Positions 1 through 7,989 are shown, numbered from the stretch's first letter. The stretch is DNA of 37,925 nucleotides from AA29 sp041481445 (GCA_041481445.1 JBGPBV010000059.1:1-37925); one strand, 5' to 3'. Program-made: numbers and translations. Notes: a model not told the origin generated them from the letters alone.

Positions 1-1547
1 ACCGTCGTGACCTCGGCCAGGACCGCGGGCGAGACCTCGTTGTCCACCTCGATCAGCATCACCGCCCGCCCGCTGCCGGGCTTCCGTCCCACCGTCATGC
101 GCGCGATGTTGACGTCGTGCTGGCCGAGCACGCCGCCCAGGTGCCCGACCACGCCCGGCGTGTCGTCGTTCTTGACGAGGAGCAGGTGCCCCTGCGGGAT
201 CGCGTCCATCTCGACCCCGTCCACGTCCACCAGGCGCAGGTGGTCGCGGCCGAAGAGGGTCCCCGCCACCGAGAAGTCGCGGTCGGCGGTCTTGAGCCGG
301 ATCGCCATCAGGTTCGAGAAGGCGACCTTGGCCGAGGAGGTCGACTCCAGGACCTCGATCCGCTTCTCGCCGGCCAGGGCGCGGGCGTTGACGAGGGTGA
401 CGTTGTCGGGATACGCGCAGCGCAGGACGCCACAGACGGCGGCGGAGATGATCGGGTTGCAGTCCAGCTCGCGCAGGTCGCCGTAGAGGCCGACCTCGAT
501 GCGCTCGGGCACGCCGGGGCAGGCCTGGGCGAGGAAGGTCCCGAGGCGAGAGGCGAGGTCCATCGCCGGCTTCACCTGGTCGTACACGTCACCCGACAGC
601 GCGAAGAAGTTGACGGCGTGCTGGATGATCCCGCCCTTCAGGAAGTCGCGGACCTGGACCGCGATGTCGGTGCCCACGCGCTCCTGGGCCTCCACGGTCT
701 GGGCACCGACATGCGGCGTGGCCACCACGCGCGGATGGCGGGCCAGGCGCCAGTCGGCCGGCGGCTCCTGGGCGTGGACGTCGAGGCCGGCGGCGGCCAC
801 GCGGCCGTCCTCGAGCGCGGCCAGGAGCGCCTCCTCGTCCACCAGCTCCCCGCGCGCGGCGTTGACGATCCGCACGCCCCGCTTGACGCGCCCGAGCGCG
901 GACTTGCCGATGAGGTGCCGGCTCTCCTTCGTCAGCGTCGTGTGCAGGGTGATGAAATCCGAGGTCGCGAGCAGCTCGTCCAGGCTCAGGATGGGCACCC
1001 CCAGCGCCTCCGCGGCGGCGGCGGAGACGAAGGGGTCGTAGGCCGCGATGTCCATGCCGAGGGCGCGGGCGCGCGCGGCCACCTCGCGGCCGATGCGGCC
1101 GAAGCCCACCACGCCCAGCCGCTTGCCGGAGAGCTCGACGCCCGCGAACGACTTGCGGTCCCAGCGCTCGGCCTTCATCGAGGCGTCCGCCTGGGCCACG
1201 TTGCGCGCCACCGCGAAGAGCAGGGCCAGGGTCAGCTCGGCCGTGGACACGAGGTTCCCGATCGGCGAGTTCATCACCATGATGCCGAGGCGCGTGGCCG
1301 CCTCGAGGTCCACGTTGTCCACGCCGACGCCCGGGCGGCCCACGACCTTGAGCTTCTTTCCCGCCTCCAGCACCTCCGCCGTGACCTGGCTGCCGCTGCG
1401 GATCGTCATGGCGTCGTAGGCGCCGACGATCCGGGCCAGCTCCGAGGGCGGCATGGCCTTCTTCTGGTCGATCTGCCAGCCTTCGGCCTGGAGCAGGGCC
1501 AGGCCGCGCTCGGTGATGCCTTCGAGGACGAGGATCTTGTAGGACAC
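1..1547 (-). CDS. serA: D-3-phosphoglycerate dehydrogenase (3' end outside window)
   Basis: Oxidises 3-phosphoglycerate to 3-phosphohydroxypyruvate with NAD, the first step of serine synthesis in the cytosol. I translated 515 codons from a GTG start at 1547; the reading frame is still open at base 1. The Rossmann motif GFGRIGRE lies near residues 148-155. The catalytic set is visible as R232 (NAARGELVDE), E261 (GLDVHAQEPP) and H279 (ATPHVGAQ). After about residue 320 comes the long-form extension and then a C-terminal ACT domain (HLLLVKNDDTPGVVGHLG), so this is the roughly 525-residue long type and only a few residues are missing. The start is 9 bp after the stop of the class V aminotransferase, which suggests co-transcription and a joint role in serine synthesis. 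It is invisible as an ORF bounded by a stop because it leaves the window. Confidence 0.93.
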   Translation of the reverse strand, partial: MSYKILVLEGITERGLALLQAEGWQIDQKKAMPPSELARIVGAYDAMTIRSGSQVTAEVLEAGKKLKVVGRPGVGVDNVDLEAATRLGIMVMNSPIGNLVSTAELTLALLFAVARNVAQADASMKAERWDRKSFAGVELSGKRLGVVGFGRIGREVAARARALGMDIAAYDPFVSAAAAEALGVPILSLDELLATSDFITLHTTLTKESRHLIGKSALGRVKRGVRIVNAARGELVDEEALLAALEDGRVAAAGLDVHAQEPPADWRLARHPRVVATPHVGAQTVEAQERVGTDIAVQVRDFLKGGIIQHAVNFFALSGDVYDQVKPAMDLASRLGTFLAQACPGVPERIEVGLYGDLRELDCNPIISAAVCGVLRCAYPDNVTLVNARALAGEKRIEVLESTSSAKVAFSNLMAIRLKTADRDFSVAGTLFGRDHLRLVDVDGVEMDAIPQGHLLLVKNDDTPGVVGHLGGVLGQHDVNIARMTVGRKPGSGRAVMLIEVDNEVSPAVLAEVTT

Positions 1548-1556
1548 GCGGCCTCG

Positions 1557-2714
1557 CTACCGGGCCGTCCGGCGGAGGTACTCCTCCTCCGCCGCCGCCA
1601 GGCCGCGGCCGGCCTCGAAGCGATGGCCGAGCCGGCGCAGCACGATCTCGAGGGTGGCCAGGACGCCGAGGATGTCGGTGGCGTCGTAGTAGCCGAGGTG
1701 GGCGACGCGCATGATCTTGCCCTTCAGCTCGCCCTGCCCGCCCGCCACCGTGGAGCCGAACTCGGACTTCAGGGCCTTCACGATCGCCCCCGACTCGATC
1801 CCCGCCGGCGGGTAGAGCGCGGTCAGCGCGTCCCCGTGATCGCGCGGAGCGACCAGGGGCAGGCCCAGCGCCTCCGCCGCCTTGCGCGTCATCGCGGCCA
1901 GGGTGCCCGCGTTGTGGACGAGCGCGTCCACTCCACCGGACGCTTCGACGGCGGCCAGCGCCGCGCGCAGGGCCAGCACGTTCGAGATCGCGGGCGTGAA
2001 CGCGGACTCGCCTCCCGCCTGGGCCTTGAGCTCGCGGCGCAGGTCGAAGTAGAAGCGCGCCGTCCTGGCGGACTCGATGCGCGCCCGCGCCCGCGCGCCG
2101 ACCGACACGAAGGCCAGGCCCGGCGGCAGGGCGAGGGCCTTCTGGCTGCCGACCACCACGACGTCCACGCCCCAGGCCTCGGTCTCGAGGGGCATCGCGC
2201 CCGCCCCCGAGATCGCGTCGACGACCAGGAGCGCGGCCGGCCGCGCGCGCGTGATGCGCGCCAGCGCCGGCACGTCATGGCGGGCCCCCGTCGAGGACTC
2301 CGAGAGCTGGACGAAGACGGCGCGGATCGTCTTGTCGTCGTCGAGGGCGCGCGCCACCTCGTCGGGCGAAACGGCCTCGCCCCACCTGGCTCGCAGCTCG
2401 CGGACGTTCATCCCGTGCGCGCGGCCGATCGACGCCCAGCGCTCGCCGAAGCTTCCGGCGACGAGCGCGAGCATCGTCTCGCCCGGCGAGAGCACGTTGA
2501 CGAGCGCGGCCTCCATCCCGCCCGTCCCCGAGCAGGCGAGGATCAGGACGTCCTCGGTCGTCTTGAGGAAAACCTTCAAACCGGCCACGGATTCGGCGAA
2601 GACGGTGCGGAATTCGTCCGTGCGGTGGTGGAGGATCGGCTTCCCCATCGCCTCCTGCACGGCGGGGTGAAGCGGGGTGGGTCCGGGAGTGAAGAGTCGT
2701 TGCTTGTGGATCAT
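1557..2714 (-). CDS. Class V pyridoxal-phosphate aminotransferase (alanine-glyoxylate / phosphoserine type)
   Basis: A 385-residue cytosolic PLP enzyme of the serine-pyruvate/alanine-glyoxylate aminotransferase family. The typical N-terminus RLFTPGPTPLHP is followed by the glycine-rich cofactor loop CSGTGGMEA (61-69), D166 in VVDAISG, and the Schiff-base lysine K192 in GSQKALALPPG. The frame stays open upstream to 2900, but that extension overlaps the cysteine desulfurase gene and resembles nothing, whereas ATG at 2714 gives the family N-terminus. Because serA follows after 9 bp, the likely physiological role is transamination of phosphohydroxypyruvate in place of a canonical SerC. This is inferred from context; alanine-glyoxylate activity is the alternative. 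Confidence 0.88.
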   Translation of the reverse strand: MIHKQRLFTPGPTPLHPAVQEAMGKPILHHRTDEFRTVFAESVAGLKVFLKTTEDVLILACSGTGGMEAALVNVLSPGETMLALVAGSFGERWASIGRAHGMNVRELRARWGEAVSPDEVARALDDDKTIRAVFVQLSESSTGARHDVPALARITRARPAALLVVDAISGAGAMPLETEAWGVDVVVVGSQKALALPPGLAFVSVGARARARIESARTARFYFDLRRELKAQAGGESAFTPAISNVLALRAALAAVEASGGVDALVHNAGTLAAMTRKAAEALGLPLVAPRDHGDALTALYPPAGIESGAIVKALKSEFGSTVAGGQGELKGKIMRVAHLGYYDATDILGVLATLEIVLRRLGHRFEAGRGLAAAEEEYLRRTAR

Positions 2715-2756
2715 TCCAAATTCGTCCACAGAAACTGTGGAAAACCTTGTGGAAAC
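2705..2756. promoter_or_regulatory. Cluster of four DnaA-box-like 9-mers at the aminotransferase start
   Basis: Four 9-mers with the TCCACA core lie within 52 bp: TGATCCACA (2705-2713, minus), TCGTCCACA (2722-2730, plus), TTTTCCACA (2736-2744, minus) and GTTTCCACA (2748-2756, minus). The consensus DnaA box is TTATCCACA; the first and third differ from it at one position. They overlap the start of the class V aminotransferase, and the bases on the desulfurase side are AT-richer than the surroundings. Possible DnaA-responsive control of the aminotransferase-serA unit; chance or an unrelated regulator is also possible. Confidence 0.35.
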
Positions 2757-2859
2757 TTCGCGAGAGGAGCCTCTAAGTCGTTGATTGCGTTTGTATTCGA
2801 GCGGTTTGCACTCTGTGACAGCAGCACGACGGAGGCATGCGATTTGCGTGATGGGCTTT

Positions 2860-4044
2860 TCATCGTCTCGGCGTCGCGGCCGCACGCGCGCGCGCCGCAT
2901 CCACGGCCGATGAAACCGCTTGCGCAGCCGCGTCGATCTCCGCTTCGTCGTTGAAGCGGCCGATGCCGAAGCGCAGCGCGGTGTAGATTCGCTCCTCCGG
3001 CAGGCCCAGCGCCCGCAGGACGTGCGATCCCTTGCCTCCCGCCTCCGCGCAGGCCGCGCCCGAGGATATCGCGATCCGCCCGCCGAGCGACAGGATCAAC
3101 GTCTCCGCCTCCGCGCGGTCGATCGAGACGTGGAGGTTGCCGGGCAGGCGCCGCTCCATCGAGCCGTTGACTGTGATCCCGTCGATGCGCTCGCGCAGCG
3201 ACGCGAGGAGGCGGTCGCGGAGAAGGGCGATGCGCTCGGCCTCGCCCGCCGCCAGCGCGTCCATGGCCAGGCGCGCGGCCGCGCCGAGGCCGACGATGCC
3301 GGGCACGTTCAGCGTGCCCGAGCGAAGCCCCTTCTCCTGGCCTCCACCTTCCGCCTGGGGGTGGAGCTTCAACCGCGGACGCCGGCCGCGGCGGACGTAG
3401 AGCGCGCCGACTCCCTTCGGTCCGTACATCTTGTGTGCGGAGATGCTCACGAGATCCGTCCCCCAGGCCTCGACGCTCGCGGGCAGGCGCCCGATCGCCT
3501 GCACGGCGTCGGAATGGAAGACGATGCCGCGCTCGCCGCAGATCCGTGAGATCTCGGCGAGGGGCTGGAGGGTGCCGATCTCGTTGTTGGCCGCCATCAC
3601 GGAGACGAGGACGGTGTCGGGCCGCAGCGCGCGCTCGACGGCGGCCACGTCCACGATCCCGTCCGGCCCGACGCCGACGACGGTCGTCTCGAAGCCGTCC
3701 CGCTCCAGCGTGCGGCCGGGCTCGAGCACGGCCGGATGCTCGATCGCCGTGGTCACCAGGTGCCGGCCGCGCGACGCCATCGCCTGCGCGGTCCCGCGCA
3801 CGGCCAGGTTGTCCGACTCGGTCGCCCCCGACGTGAACACGATGTCGCCGGGCGGAGCCCCGAGGAGCCGCGCCACCTCGGCCCGCGCCTCCTCGACCGC
3901 CGCGTGCGCCTCCTGGCCGAACAGGTGCTGCCGGCTCGAGGGGTTGCCGAACCTTTCCGTCAGGTATGGCATCATCGCCGCCAGCACGGCCGGGTCGACG
4001 GGGGTGGTCGCGTGATGGTCGAGATAGATGGGCGCGGCCGGCAC
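2860..4044 (-). CDS. Cysteine desulfurase (IscS/NifS family)
   Basis: A PLP enzyme of 394 residues that removes sulfur from cysteine, giving alanine and a protein-bound persulfide for Fe-S cluster assembly or tRNA thiolation. The N-terminus YLDHHATTPVDP is characteristic. H103 (IEHPAV), D179 (HSDAVQ) and the PLP lysine K205 (SAHKMYGPKG) are present, as is the catalytic cysteine C332 in SSGAACAEAGG, where most relatives have SSGSACTS. Length fits the IscS/NifS group. The start is GTG at 4044, because an in-frame stop lies a few codons upstream (ATG AAA GAA TGA is in another frame). The Shine-Dalgarno spacing is poor, so the exact start is less certain. No IscU, IscR or MnmA gene is adjacent. 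It is separated from the downstream aminotransferase by 145 bp. Confidence 0.9.
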   Translation of the reverse strand: MPAAPIYLDHHATTPVDPAVLAAMMPYLTERFGNPSSRQHLFGQEAHAAVEEARAEVARLLGAPPGDIVFTSGATESDNLAVRGTAQAMASRGRHLVTTAIEHPAVLEPGRTLERDGFETTVVGVGPDGIVDVAAVERALRPDTVLVSVMAANNEIGTLQPLAEISRICGERGIVFHSDAVQAIGRLPASVEAWGTDLVSISAHKMYGPKGVGALYVRRGRRPRLKLHPQAEGGGQEKGLRSGTLNVPGIVGLGAAARLAMDALAAGEAERIALLRDRLLASLRERIDGITVNGSMERRLPGNLHVSIDRAEAETLILSLGGRIAISSGAACAEAGGKGSHVLRALGLPEERIYTALRFGIGRFNDEAEIDAAAQAVSSAVDAARARAAATPRR

Positions 4045-4067
4045 GCCCTCATTCTTTCATCTTCCCG

Positions 4068-4089
4068 GCCGGCGGCCACAACCGCCGGC
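4068..4089. other. GC-rich inverted repeat in the divergent region at 4045-4203
   Basis: An 8-bp inverted repeat, GCCGGCGG (4068-4075) and CCGCCGGC (4082-4089), with a 6-base loop. It lies 24 bp upstream of the cysteine desulfurase start, so it would be in that gene's leader or act as an operator in the divergent region. No function can be assigned. Confidence 0.3.
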
Positions 4090-4130
4090 GGGTGTATGAC
4101 GCATCACTCCGCCCCCGTAGCGCCCCTCAC

Positions 4131-4159
4131 AAGACAGGCCGCCCCCGGTTGCGTATATT
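4131..4159 (+). promoter_or_regulatory. Sigma70-like promoter for the small exported protein
   Basis: A -35-like AAGACA (4131-4136) and a -10-like TATATT (4154-4159) are separated by 17 bp. The predicted transcript would begin near 4166, giving a leader of about 38 bases that includes the ribosome-binding AGGAGA before ATG 4204. Confidence 0.5.
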
Positions 4160-4203
4160 CGGGTGTGATTGCGGAAAGCCGCCCTCCGCAGGAGAACAGG
4201 ATC

Positions 4204-4683
4204 ATGAGAAACACCCTTGCCGTCGTGGCCGCTCTCGTCCTCGTGTCGGGTGCCCGCGCCCGCGCGCAGGAGGAGCCCGCGCCCGCTCCCGCCCAGGCGG
4301 ACGAGCAGGAGAGCGCGCAGTCGGACGAGGCCCGGCCGCACATCCAGGTCCTGCAGCACCCCTACGAGATCTCGTCCTTCTACCGCTCGTCCCAGTCTTC
4401 GGGGTTCGACCTCGGCTACGAGCCGGAAGGCGGGAGCGAGAAGTACCCGATCGCCGGCTTCTACCGGTCGCACGGCGGCTCGCGCGGCGCCTACTCGATG
4501 TTCTGGACCACCGGGTACGGAAGCGGCGCCTACGGCAGCAACGGCGGCAATGGCCGCATGTGGCGTGGGCGCGTGCTCGGGGCGCCGCGGACGCGCGCGC
4601 TCGGCCTCAACGGCGACCTCTGCCTGTTCGCGCCGTTCCTGGCCCCGGTGGGGCCGCTCAGCGGCGTGTTCTTCGACAAGTAA
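4204..4683 (+). CDS. Small exported Gly/Ser/Tyr-rich protein of unknown function
   Basis: I do not recognise this protein. It has 159 residues and a clear signal peptide (MRNTLAVVAALVLVSGARARA, cleavage likely before QEEP at about residue 21). The mature protein starts with an acidic Ala/Pro/Glu/Gln stretch and continues with a Gly/Ser/Tyr/Phe-rich central part (SSFYRSSQSSGFDLGYEP, TTGYGSGAYGSNGGNGRM), ending with a hydrophobic tail (LCLFAPFLAPVGPLSGVFF). That composition resembles low-complexity envelope or extracellular proteins. An AGGAGA ribosome site precedes ATG 4204. The gene has its own promoter and is convergent with the receiver-domain gene, with a terminator hairpin between them, so it is probably monocistronic. 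Confidence 0.75.
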   Translation: MRNTLAVVAALVLVSGARARAQEEPAPAPAQADEQESAQSDEARPHIQVLQHPYEISSFYRSSQSSGFDLGYEPEGGSEKYPIAGFYRSHGGSRGAYSMFWTTGYGSGAYGSNGGNGRMWRGRVLGAPRTRALGLNGDLCLFAPFLAPVGPLSGVFFDK

Positions 4684-4697
4684 CGCGAAATCGCTCC

Positions 4698-4721
4698 GCG
4701 CCGCGCTCCGCCGCGCGGCGC
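4698..4721. terminator. Bidirectional terminator hairpin
   Basis: A perfect 9-bp stem, GCGCCGCGC (4698-4706) and GCGCGGCGC (4713-4721), with a 6-base loop, sits between two convergent genes. Its right edge touches the stop codon of the receiver gene. There is no T-run, as is usual in very GC-rich genomes. Confidence 0.55.
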
Positions 4722-5122
4722 TAGCCCATGTTCCGTAGGTGGATGACCGACGCCACCACCTCCACGAGCTCCTCCGGAACGACGGGCTTCGGGACATGAC
4801 TCTGGAAGCCCGCCCGTAGCGACTGCAAGCGGTCCTGGACCAGCGAATGCGCCGTGAGGGCTACGGCCGGGATCCGTCCCCCGCGCTCCTTGGGCAGGGC
4901 GCGGATGCGGCGCATGAGGCTCAGGCCGTCCTCCTTGGGCATCGCGATGTCGCTGACGAGGATGCTCGGCCGGTCGCGCTCGAAGGCCTCCATGGCCGCC
5001 TGCGCGGAGGAAGCCGGGATCACCACCGCGCCGGCGCGCTGGAGCACCCACTCGAGCAGGTCGAGGGTGTCCTTGTCGTCGTCTACGACCAGGATCTTGA
5101 GGCCGGAGAGTTCTGTCGACAT
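4721..5122 (-). CDS. Single-domain response regulator receiver protein (CheY-like)
   Basis: A 133-residue stand-alone phosphoacceptor domain with no output domain. The acidic pocket D14-D15-D16 (VVDDDKD), the phosphoacceptor D58 (VSDIAMPKEDG), T90 (ALTAHS) and K112 (HVPKPV) are all in place, so it should be phosphorylated and switch. Without a DNA-binding or enzymatic domain it probably signals by protein-protein contact or as a phosphorelay intermediate. It is the last gene of the rsmD-coaD-aminotransferase-unknown operon, 9 bp after the unknown gene. No histidine kinase is adjacent; the GAF sensor kinase at 23142 is in the window but is not linked. Confidence 0.9.
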   Translation of the reverse strand: MSTELSGLKILVVDDDKDTLDLLEWVLQRAGAVVIPASSAQAAMEAFERDRPSILVSDIAMPKEDGLSLMRRIRALPKERGGRIPAVALTAHSLVQDRLQSLRAGFQSHVPKPVVPEELVEVVASVIHLRNMG

Positions 5123-5131
5123 ATGCAGTTG

Positions 5132-5548
5132 TCATCGTATGCGTCCGGCGCGCGCCGGCGGAGGCGCGCGCCGTGATTTCCAGCGGGCCTCCGTTGCCGT
5201 CGGACTCCTCCCCACCTCCCGCTCGAATCGGTCCGAGTAGCTCTCGATCGGACCCACGCTCTCGTCCTTCTCCATCCGCTCGACCCGGCCCATCGGATAG
5301 AAGATCGTCGAGAGCCCGAGGTAGGGCTCGTCTCCGCGCGCCTCCTGCCTCATCCAGTCCTCGAAGGCGGCGAGGTCGATGCAGCGGAGCACGATGCCGG
5401 CGGCGTGGAGCTGCAACAGCAGGCCCCACGACTTCTCCTTCGGGGCCTGCAGGTACAAGACGACAGGGTCACCTTCGCGGAGGCCGAGCGCGGCGAGCGG
5501 TGCGGCGTCGGGCGCCGCAACCGGTGTCCTCGCCCGCCGCCGCGGCAT
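5132..5548 (-). CDS. Conserved protein of unknown function in the coaD operon
   Basis: A 138-residue protein with no signal peptide or membrane segment. The N-terminus is basic (MPRRRART). The core has alternating hydrophobic strands (GLREGDPVVLYLQAPKEK, GLLLQLHAAGIVLRCIDL), then an acidic helix (FEDWMRQEARGDE) and a strand (STIFYPMGRVERMEKDES). This looks like a small beta-barrel domain, and I recall similar proteins beside aminotransferases in Acidobacteriota, but I know no function. Its ATG shares one base with the stop of the upstream aminotransferase (TGATG), so translation is coupled. It lies 9 bp before the receiver gene. The tail is Arg/Ala/Pro-rich and probably disordered. Confidence 0.75.
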   Translation of the reverse strand: MPRRRARTPVAAPDAAPLAALGLREGDPVVLYLQAPKEKSWGLLLQLHAAGIVLRCIDLAAFEDWMRQEARGDEPYLGLSTIFYPMGRVERMEKDESVGPIESYSDRFEREVGRSPTATEARWKSRRAPPPARAGRIR

Positions 5549-6762
5549 CAGTCCCCGCGCAGGGAGGCCAGGAAGGCGTCGATGCGCTGCACGCCGTCCT
5601 TGAGCTCGTCCATCGGGCGCGCGAAGGAGACGCGCAGGTAGCCGGGAGCGCCGAAGCCTTCCCCGGGCACGACCGCCACCCGCGTCTGGTCGAGCAGGCG
5701 CAGGGCGAGGCCGAGCGTGTCCGGGACCTCGGCCGAGAGGAAGCGCGCGACGTTCGGGAACGCGTAGAAGCCGCCCGCGGGCACCACGCAGGTCACCCCC
5801 GGGATGGCGGCCAGCGCGGGATGGATGAAGTCCCGGCGGCGCTGGTACTCGGCCTGCAGGTCATGCACGAACTTCTGGGGGCCGGTCAGCGCGGCCACCG
5901 CGCCCAGCTGCGCGAAGGTGGCCGGGCACTGCGTGCTGTGCGAGACCAGGGCCGCACAGGCGTCCACGAGGGCGCGGGGGCCCAGCAGCCACCCGATGCG
6001 CCAGCCGGTCATGCAGTAGCTCTTGGAGGCCGTGCCCAGGATCACGAGCCGCTCGCCCGCGCTCTCGCGCAGGGCGCCCAGCGCGCTCTGGTCGCGCCCG
6101 TCGAACGTCAGGTGGGCGTAGGTGTCGTCGTAGAGGATCGTGAACTTCCGGCGCACCGCCAGGTCGCCGATGACGAGGAGGTCCTCCGGGTCGACCACCG
6201 CCCCCGTCGGGTTGCAGGGGCTGTTGATGAGCACGGCCTTGGTGCGCGGGCTGGTCGCCTTCGAGATCATGCGCGCGGTGACCTTGAAGCCGTCCTTCTC
6301 CTGGGCCCGCACCAGGATCGGCCGCCCGCCGGCCAGATGGACCGCTTCCGCGAAGGTCGGCCAGTGCGGAGAGGGGATGACGACCTCGTCGCCACGGTCG
6401 AGCAGGGCCTGGCCGGCCAGGTAGAGGGCCTGCTTGCCGCCGATGGTGATGGCGACCTCTTCCGGGGCGAACTCGACCTTGAAGTCCTTCTTGTAGCGCG
6501 CGGCCACCGCCGCCCGCAGCTCGGCGAGGCCGGCGCTGGCGGTGTAGCGCGTCCGTCCCGCCTCCAGGGCCGCCGTGGCCGCGTCCGACACGTGCTTCGG
6601 GGTCGGCTGGTCCGGCTCCCCCACGCTGAAGTCCAGCACGGCCTGGCCCGACGCGCGCAGGGCGGCCGCGCGCTGGGCCATGGCCACCGTGGGGGAGACC
6701 TCCAGGGCGCGGGCGCGGCGCGAGAGGTCGCGCGCGGAGCCGTCGCGCTCGCGCGGCTTCAC
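5548..6762 (-). CDS. Class I/II aminotransferase (aspartate aminotransferase-like)
   Basis: A 404-residue PLP-dependent aminotransferase of fold type I, most like the bacterial aspartate/prephenate aminotransferase (1-beta) group. Visible signatures are VGEPDQPTP (about 47-55), IGGKQALY, the N184 motif SPCNPTGA, the acidic pair D212-D213 in YDDTYAHLTF, and the PLP lysine K247 in TASKSYCMTGWRIGW. The C-terminal substrate arginine is in YLRVSFA. The likely reaction is aspartate plus 2-oxoglutarate to oxaloacetate plus glutamate; substrate choice cannot be settled from sequence alone. Its ATG overlaps the coaD stop by 4 nt (ATGA) and its stop overlaps the next start by one base, placing it in the middle of a tightly coupled operon. 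Confidence 0.9.
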   Translation of the reverse strand: MKPRERDGSARDLSRRARALEVSPTVAMAQRAAALRASGQAVLDFSVGEPDQPTPKHVSDAATAALEAGRTRYTASAGLAELRAAVAARYKKDFKVEFAPEEVAITIGGKQALYLAGQALLDRGDEVVIPSPHWPTFAEAVHLAGGRPILVRAQEKDGFKVTARMISKATSPRTKAVLINSPCNPTGAVVDPEDLLVIGDLAVRRKFTILYDDTYAHLTFDGRDQSALGALRESAGERLVILGTASKSYCMTGWRIGWLLGPRALVDACAALVSHSTQCPATFAQLGAVAALTGPQKFVHDLQAEYQRRRDFIHPALAAIPGVTCVVPAGGFYAFPNVARFLSAEVPDTLGLALRLLDQTRVAVVPGEGFGAPGYLRVSFARPMDELKDGVQRIDAFLASLRGD

Positions 6763-7289
6763 GTCCGGCTCCTCCGCCGCTCGCCCGGCGGCGCCGGCTC
6801 CGGGTACTTCTCGCGCAGCCGCCGCTCCACCACCGGCGGCACCAGCTCCTTCACCGTCGCCCCCAGCTGGAAGACCTCCTTCACCAGCCGGGACGACAGG
6901 TAGGAGTAGCGCTCCGCCGGCATCATGAACACGGTCTCGATGCGCGGGTTGATGTGCCGGTTCATGAGGGCCATCTGGAACTCGTACTCGAAGTCGGAGA
7001 TCGCGCGCAGGCCGCGCACGATCACCGTGGCCCCGATCTTCTCCGCGTAGTCCACGAGGAGGCCGGAGAAGGTGTCCACCTTGACCCGCGACTCCCCGGC
7101 GTAGGCCTCGCGGATGATCTCCACGCGTTCCTCTACGGTGAACAGCGGCTGCTTCTCGGGGTTGAGGAGGATCGCGATCGTGACCTCGTCGAACACGCTC
7201 AGGCCGCGCGCGATGATGTCGAGGTGGCCGTTGGTGATGGGGTCGAAGGAGCCGGGATAGACGGCCATGGTCCGGCCGCTCGTGTTCAT
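6759..7289 (-). CDS. coaD: Phosphopantetheine adenylyltransferase
   Basis: Transfers AMP from ATP to 4'-phosphopantetheine, the penultimate step of coenzyme A synthesis. The 176 residues contain the nucleotidyltransferase motif TNGH (19-22) within YPGSFDPITNGHLD, R92 in VRGLRAISDFEYE, and the signature SSRLVKE (132-138). The C-terminus has a basic Pro-rich extension (PEPAPPGERRRSRT) beyond the usual length of about 160. ATG at 7289 overlaps the rsmD stop (ATGA). M8 (MAVYPGS) is the alternative start and matches the family N-terminus, but the overlap favours 7289. The rsmD-coaD pair is a widely conserved gene order. Confidence 0.95.
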   Translation of the reverse strand: MNTSGRTMAVYPGSFDPITNGHLDIIARGLSVFDEVTIAILLNPEKQPLFTVEERVEIIREAYAGESRVKVDTFSGLLVDYAEKIGATVIVRGLRAISDFEYEFQMALMNRHINPRIETVFMMPAERYSYLSSRLVKEVFQLGATVKELVPPVVERRLREKYPEPAPPGERRRSRT

Positions 7290-7891
7290 GCCGCGCCTCC
7301 GCGGTCGTCGCGGGAGGGACCCGCGAAAGGGTCCTCGACCCCGTCCTGCCGCGCGTAGAAGGTCAGCCGGTGGTCCCCGATGCGCACCGACCGGGTGCGC
7401 GCGAGGCGCCCTATTGTCTCCGGGAGGACGCGTTTGTGGAAGTGCTCGGCGACGACCCGGCCCTGCTTTTCCAGGACGTGCGCGGAGGCCTCGAGAAGGG
7501 CCTCGTACAGCGGGCTGTCGTACGGCGGGTCGAGGTAGACGAGGTCGAAGCGCACGCCGGAGTCGGCCAGGGCGGCCAGGGCCAGCCGCGTCTCCTGGTG
7601 GTAGACCTGGACCTCCCCCCCTCCTCCCAGAAGCGCCTGCACGTTCTCGCGGATGGCCTCGACGGCGGCCCGGCTCTGGTCGATCAGCACCACGCGCGAG
7701 GCGCCGCGCGAGAGCGCCTCCAGGCCCACGCCGCCGTTGCCGGCGAAGGCGTCGAGGAACCGGCAGCCCGGCACCTGCGGCGCCAGGATGTCGAACAGCG
7801 TCTGGCGCACGCGGGCACCGGTCGGACGAGTGGCCTCCCCGCGAGGAGAAAGCAGCCGCCGTCCCTTGCTCCTGCCGCCGATGATGCGCAT
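7286..7891 (-). CDS. rsmD: 16S rRNA (guanine966-N2)-methyltransferase
   Basis: Methylates N2 of G966 in 16S rRNA using S-adenosylmethionine. From ATG 7891 the protein has 201 residues and the typical beginning MRIIGGRSKGRRL. The motif RPTGARVRQTLFDIL follows, then the SAM-binding loop DAFAGNGGVGLE (47-58) and the catalytic DPPY (121-124) in LVYLDPPY. An in-frame ATG at 7915 would add eight residues that are not family-like, so 7891 is preferred; neither start has a strong ribosome site. It is the first gene of the operon running to the receiver protein. Confidence 0.93.
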   Translation of the reverse strand: MRIIGGRSKGRRLLSPRGEATRPTGARVRQTLFDILAPQVPGCRFLDAFAGNGGVGLEALSRGASRVVLIDQSRAAVEAIRENVQALLGGGGEVQVYHQETRLALAALADSGVRFDLVYLDPPYDSPLYEALLEASAHVLEKQGRVVAEHFHKRVLPETIGRLARTRSVRIGDHRLTFYARQDGVEDPFAGPSRDDRGGAA

Positions 7892-7940
7892 CTGTCCCGT
7901 CCGCTCGCCCCCCATCGTACCCGGGGGCGGGCGGACGGAA

Positions 7941-7978
7941 GTATCGTGGGGACGGCCGTGTATCGTGGGGACGGCCGT
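7941..7978. repeat. Perfect 19-bp tandem duplication
   Basis: GTATCGTGGGGACGGCCGT occurs at 7941-7959 and again, with no mismatch and no spacer, at 7960-7978. It lies in the 135-bp gap between rsmD and the tRNA-binding protein gene. It may be a short replication duplication or part of a dispersed repeat family; only one locus is seen in this window. Confidence 0.8.
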
Positions 7979-7989
7979 TGCTTCCGATC

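Noticed and set aside
2705..2756. Chromosomal replication origin
   Set aside because: No dnaA, dnaN, gyrB or parAB gene nearby, only four imperfect boxes, and no clear AT-rich unwinding element; kept only as a possible DnaA-responsive site.
117..2954. Plus-strand open frame of 945 codons opposite serA and the class V aminotransferase
   Set aside because: Runs antisense to two recognisable enzymes and has no domain of its own.
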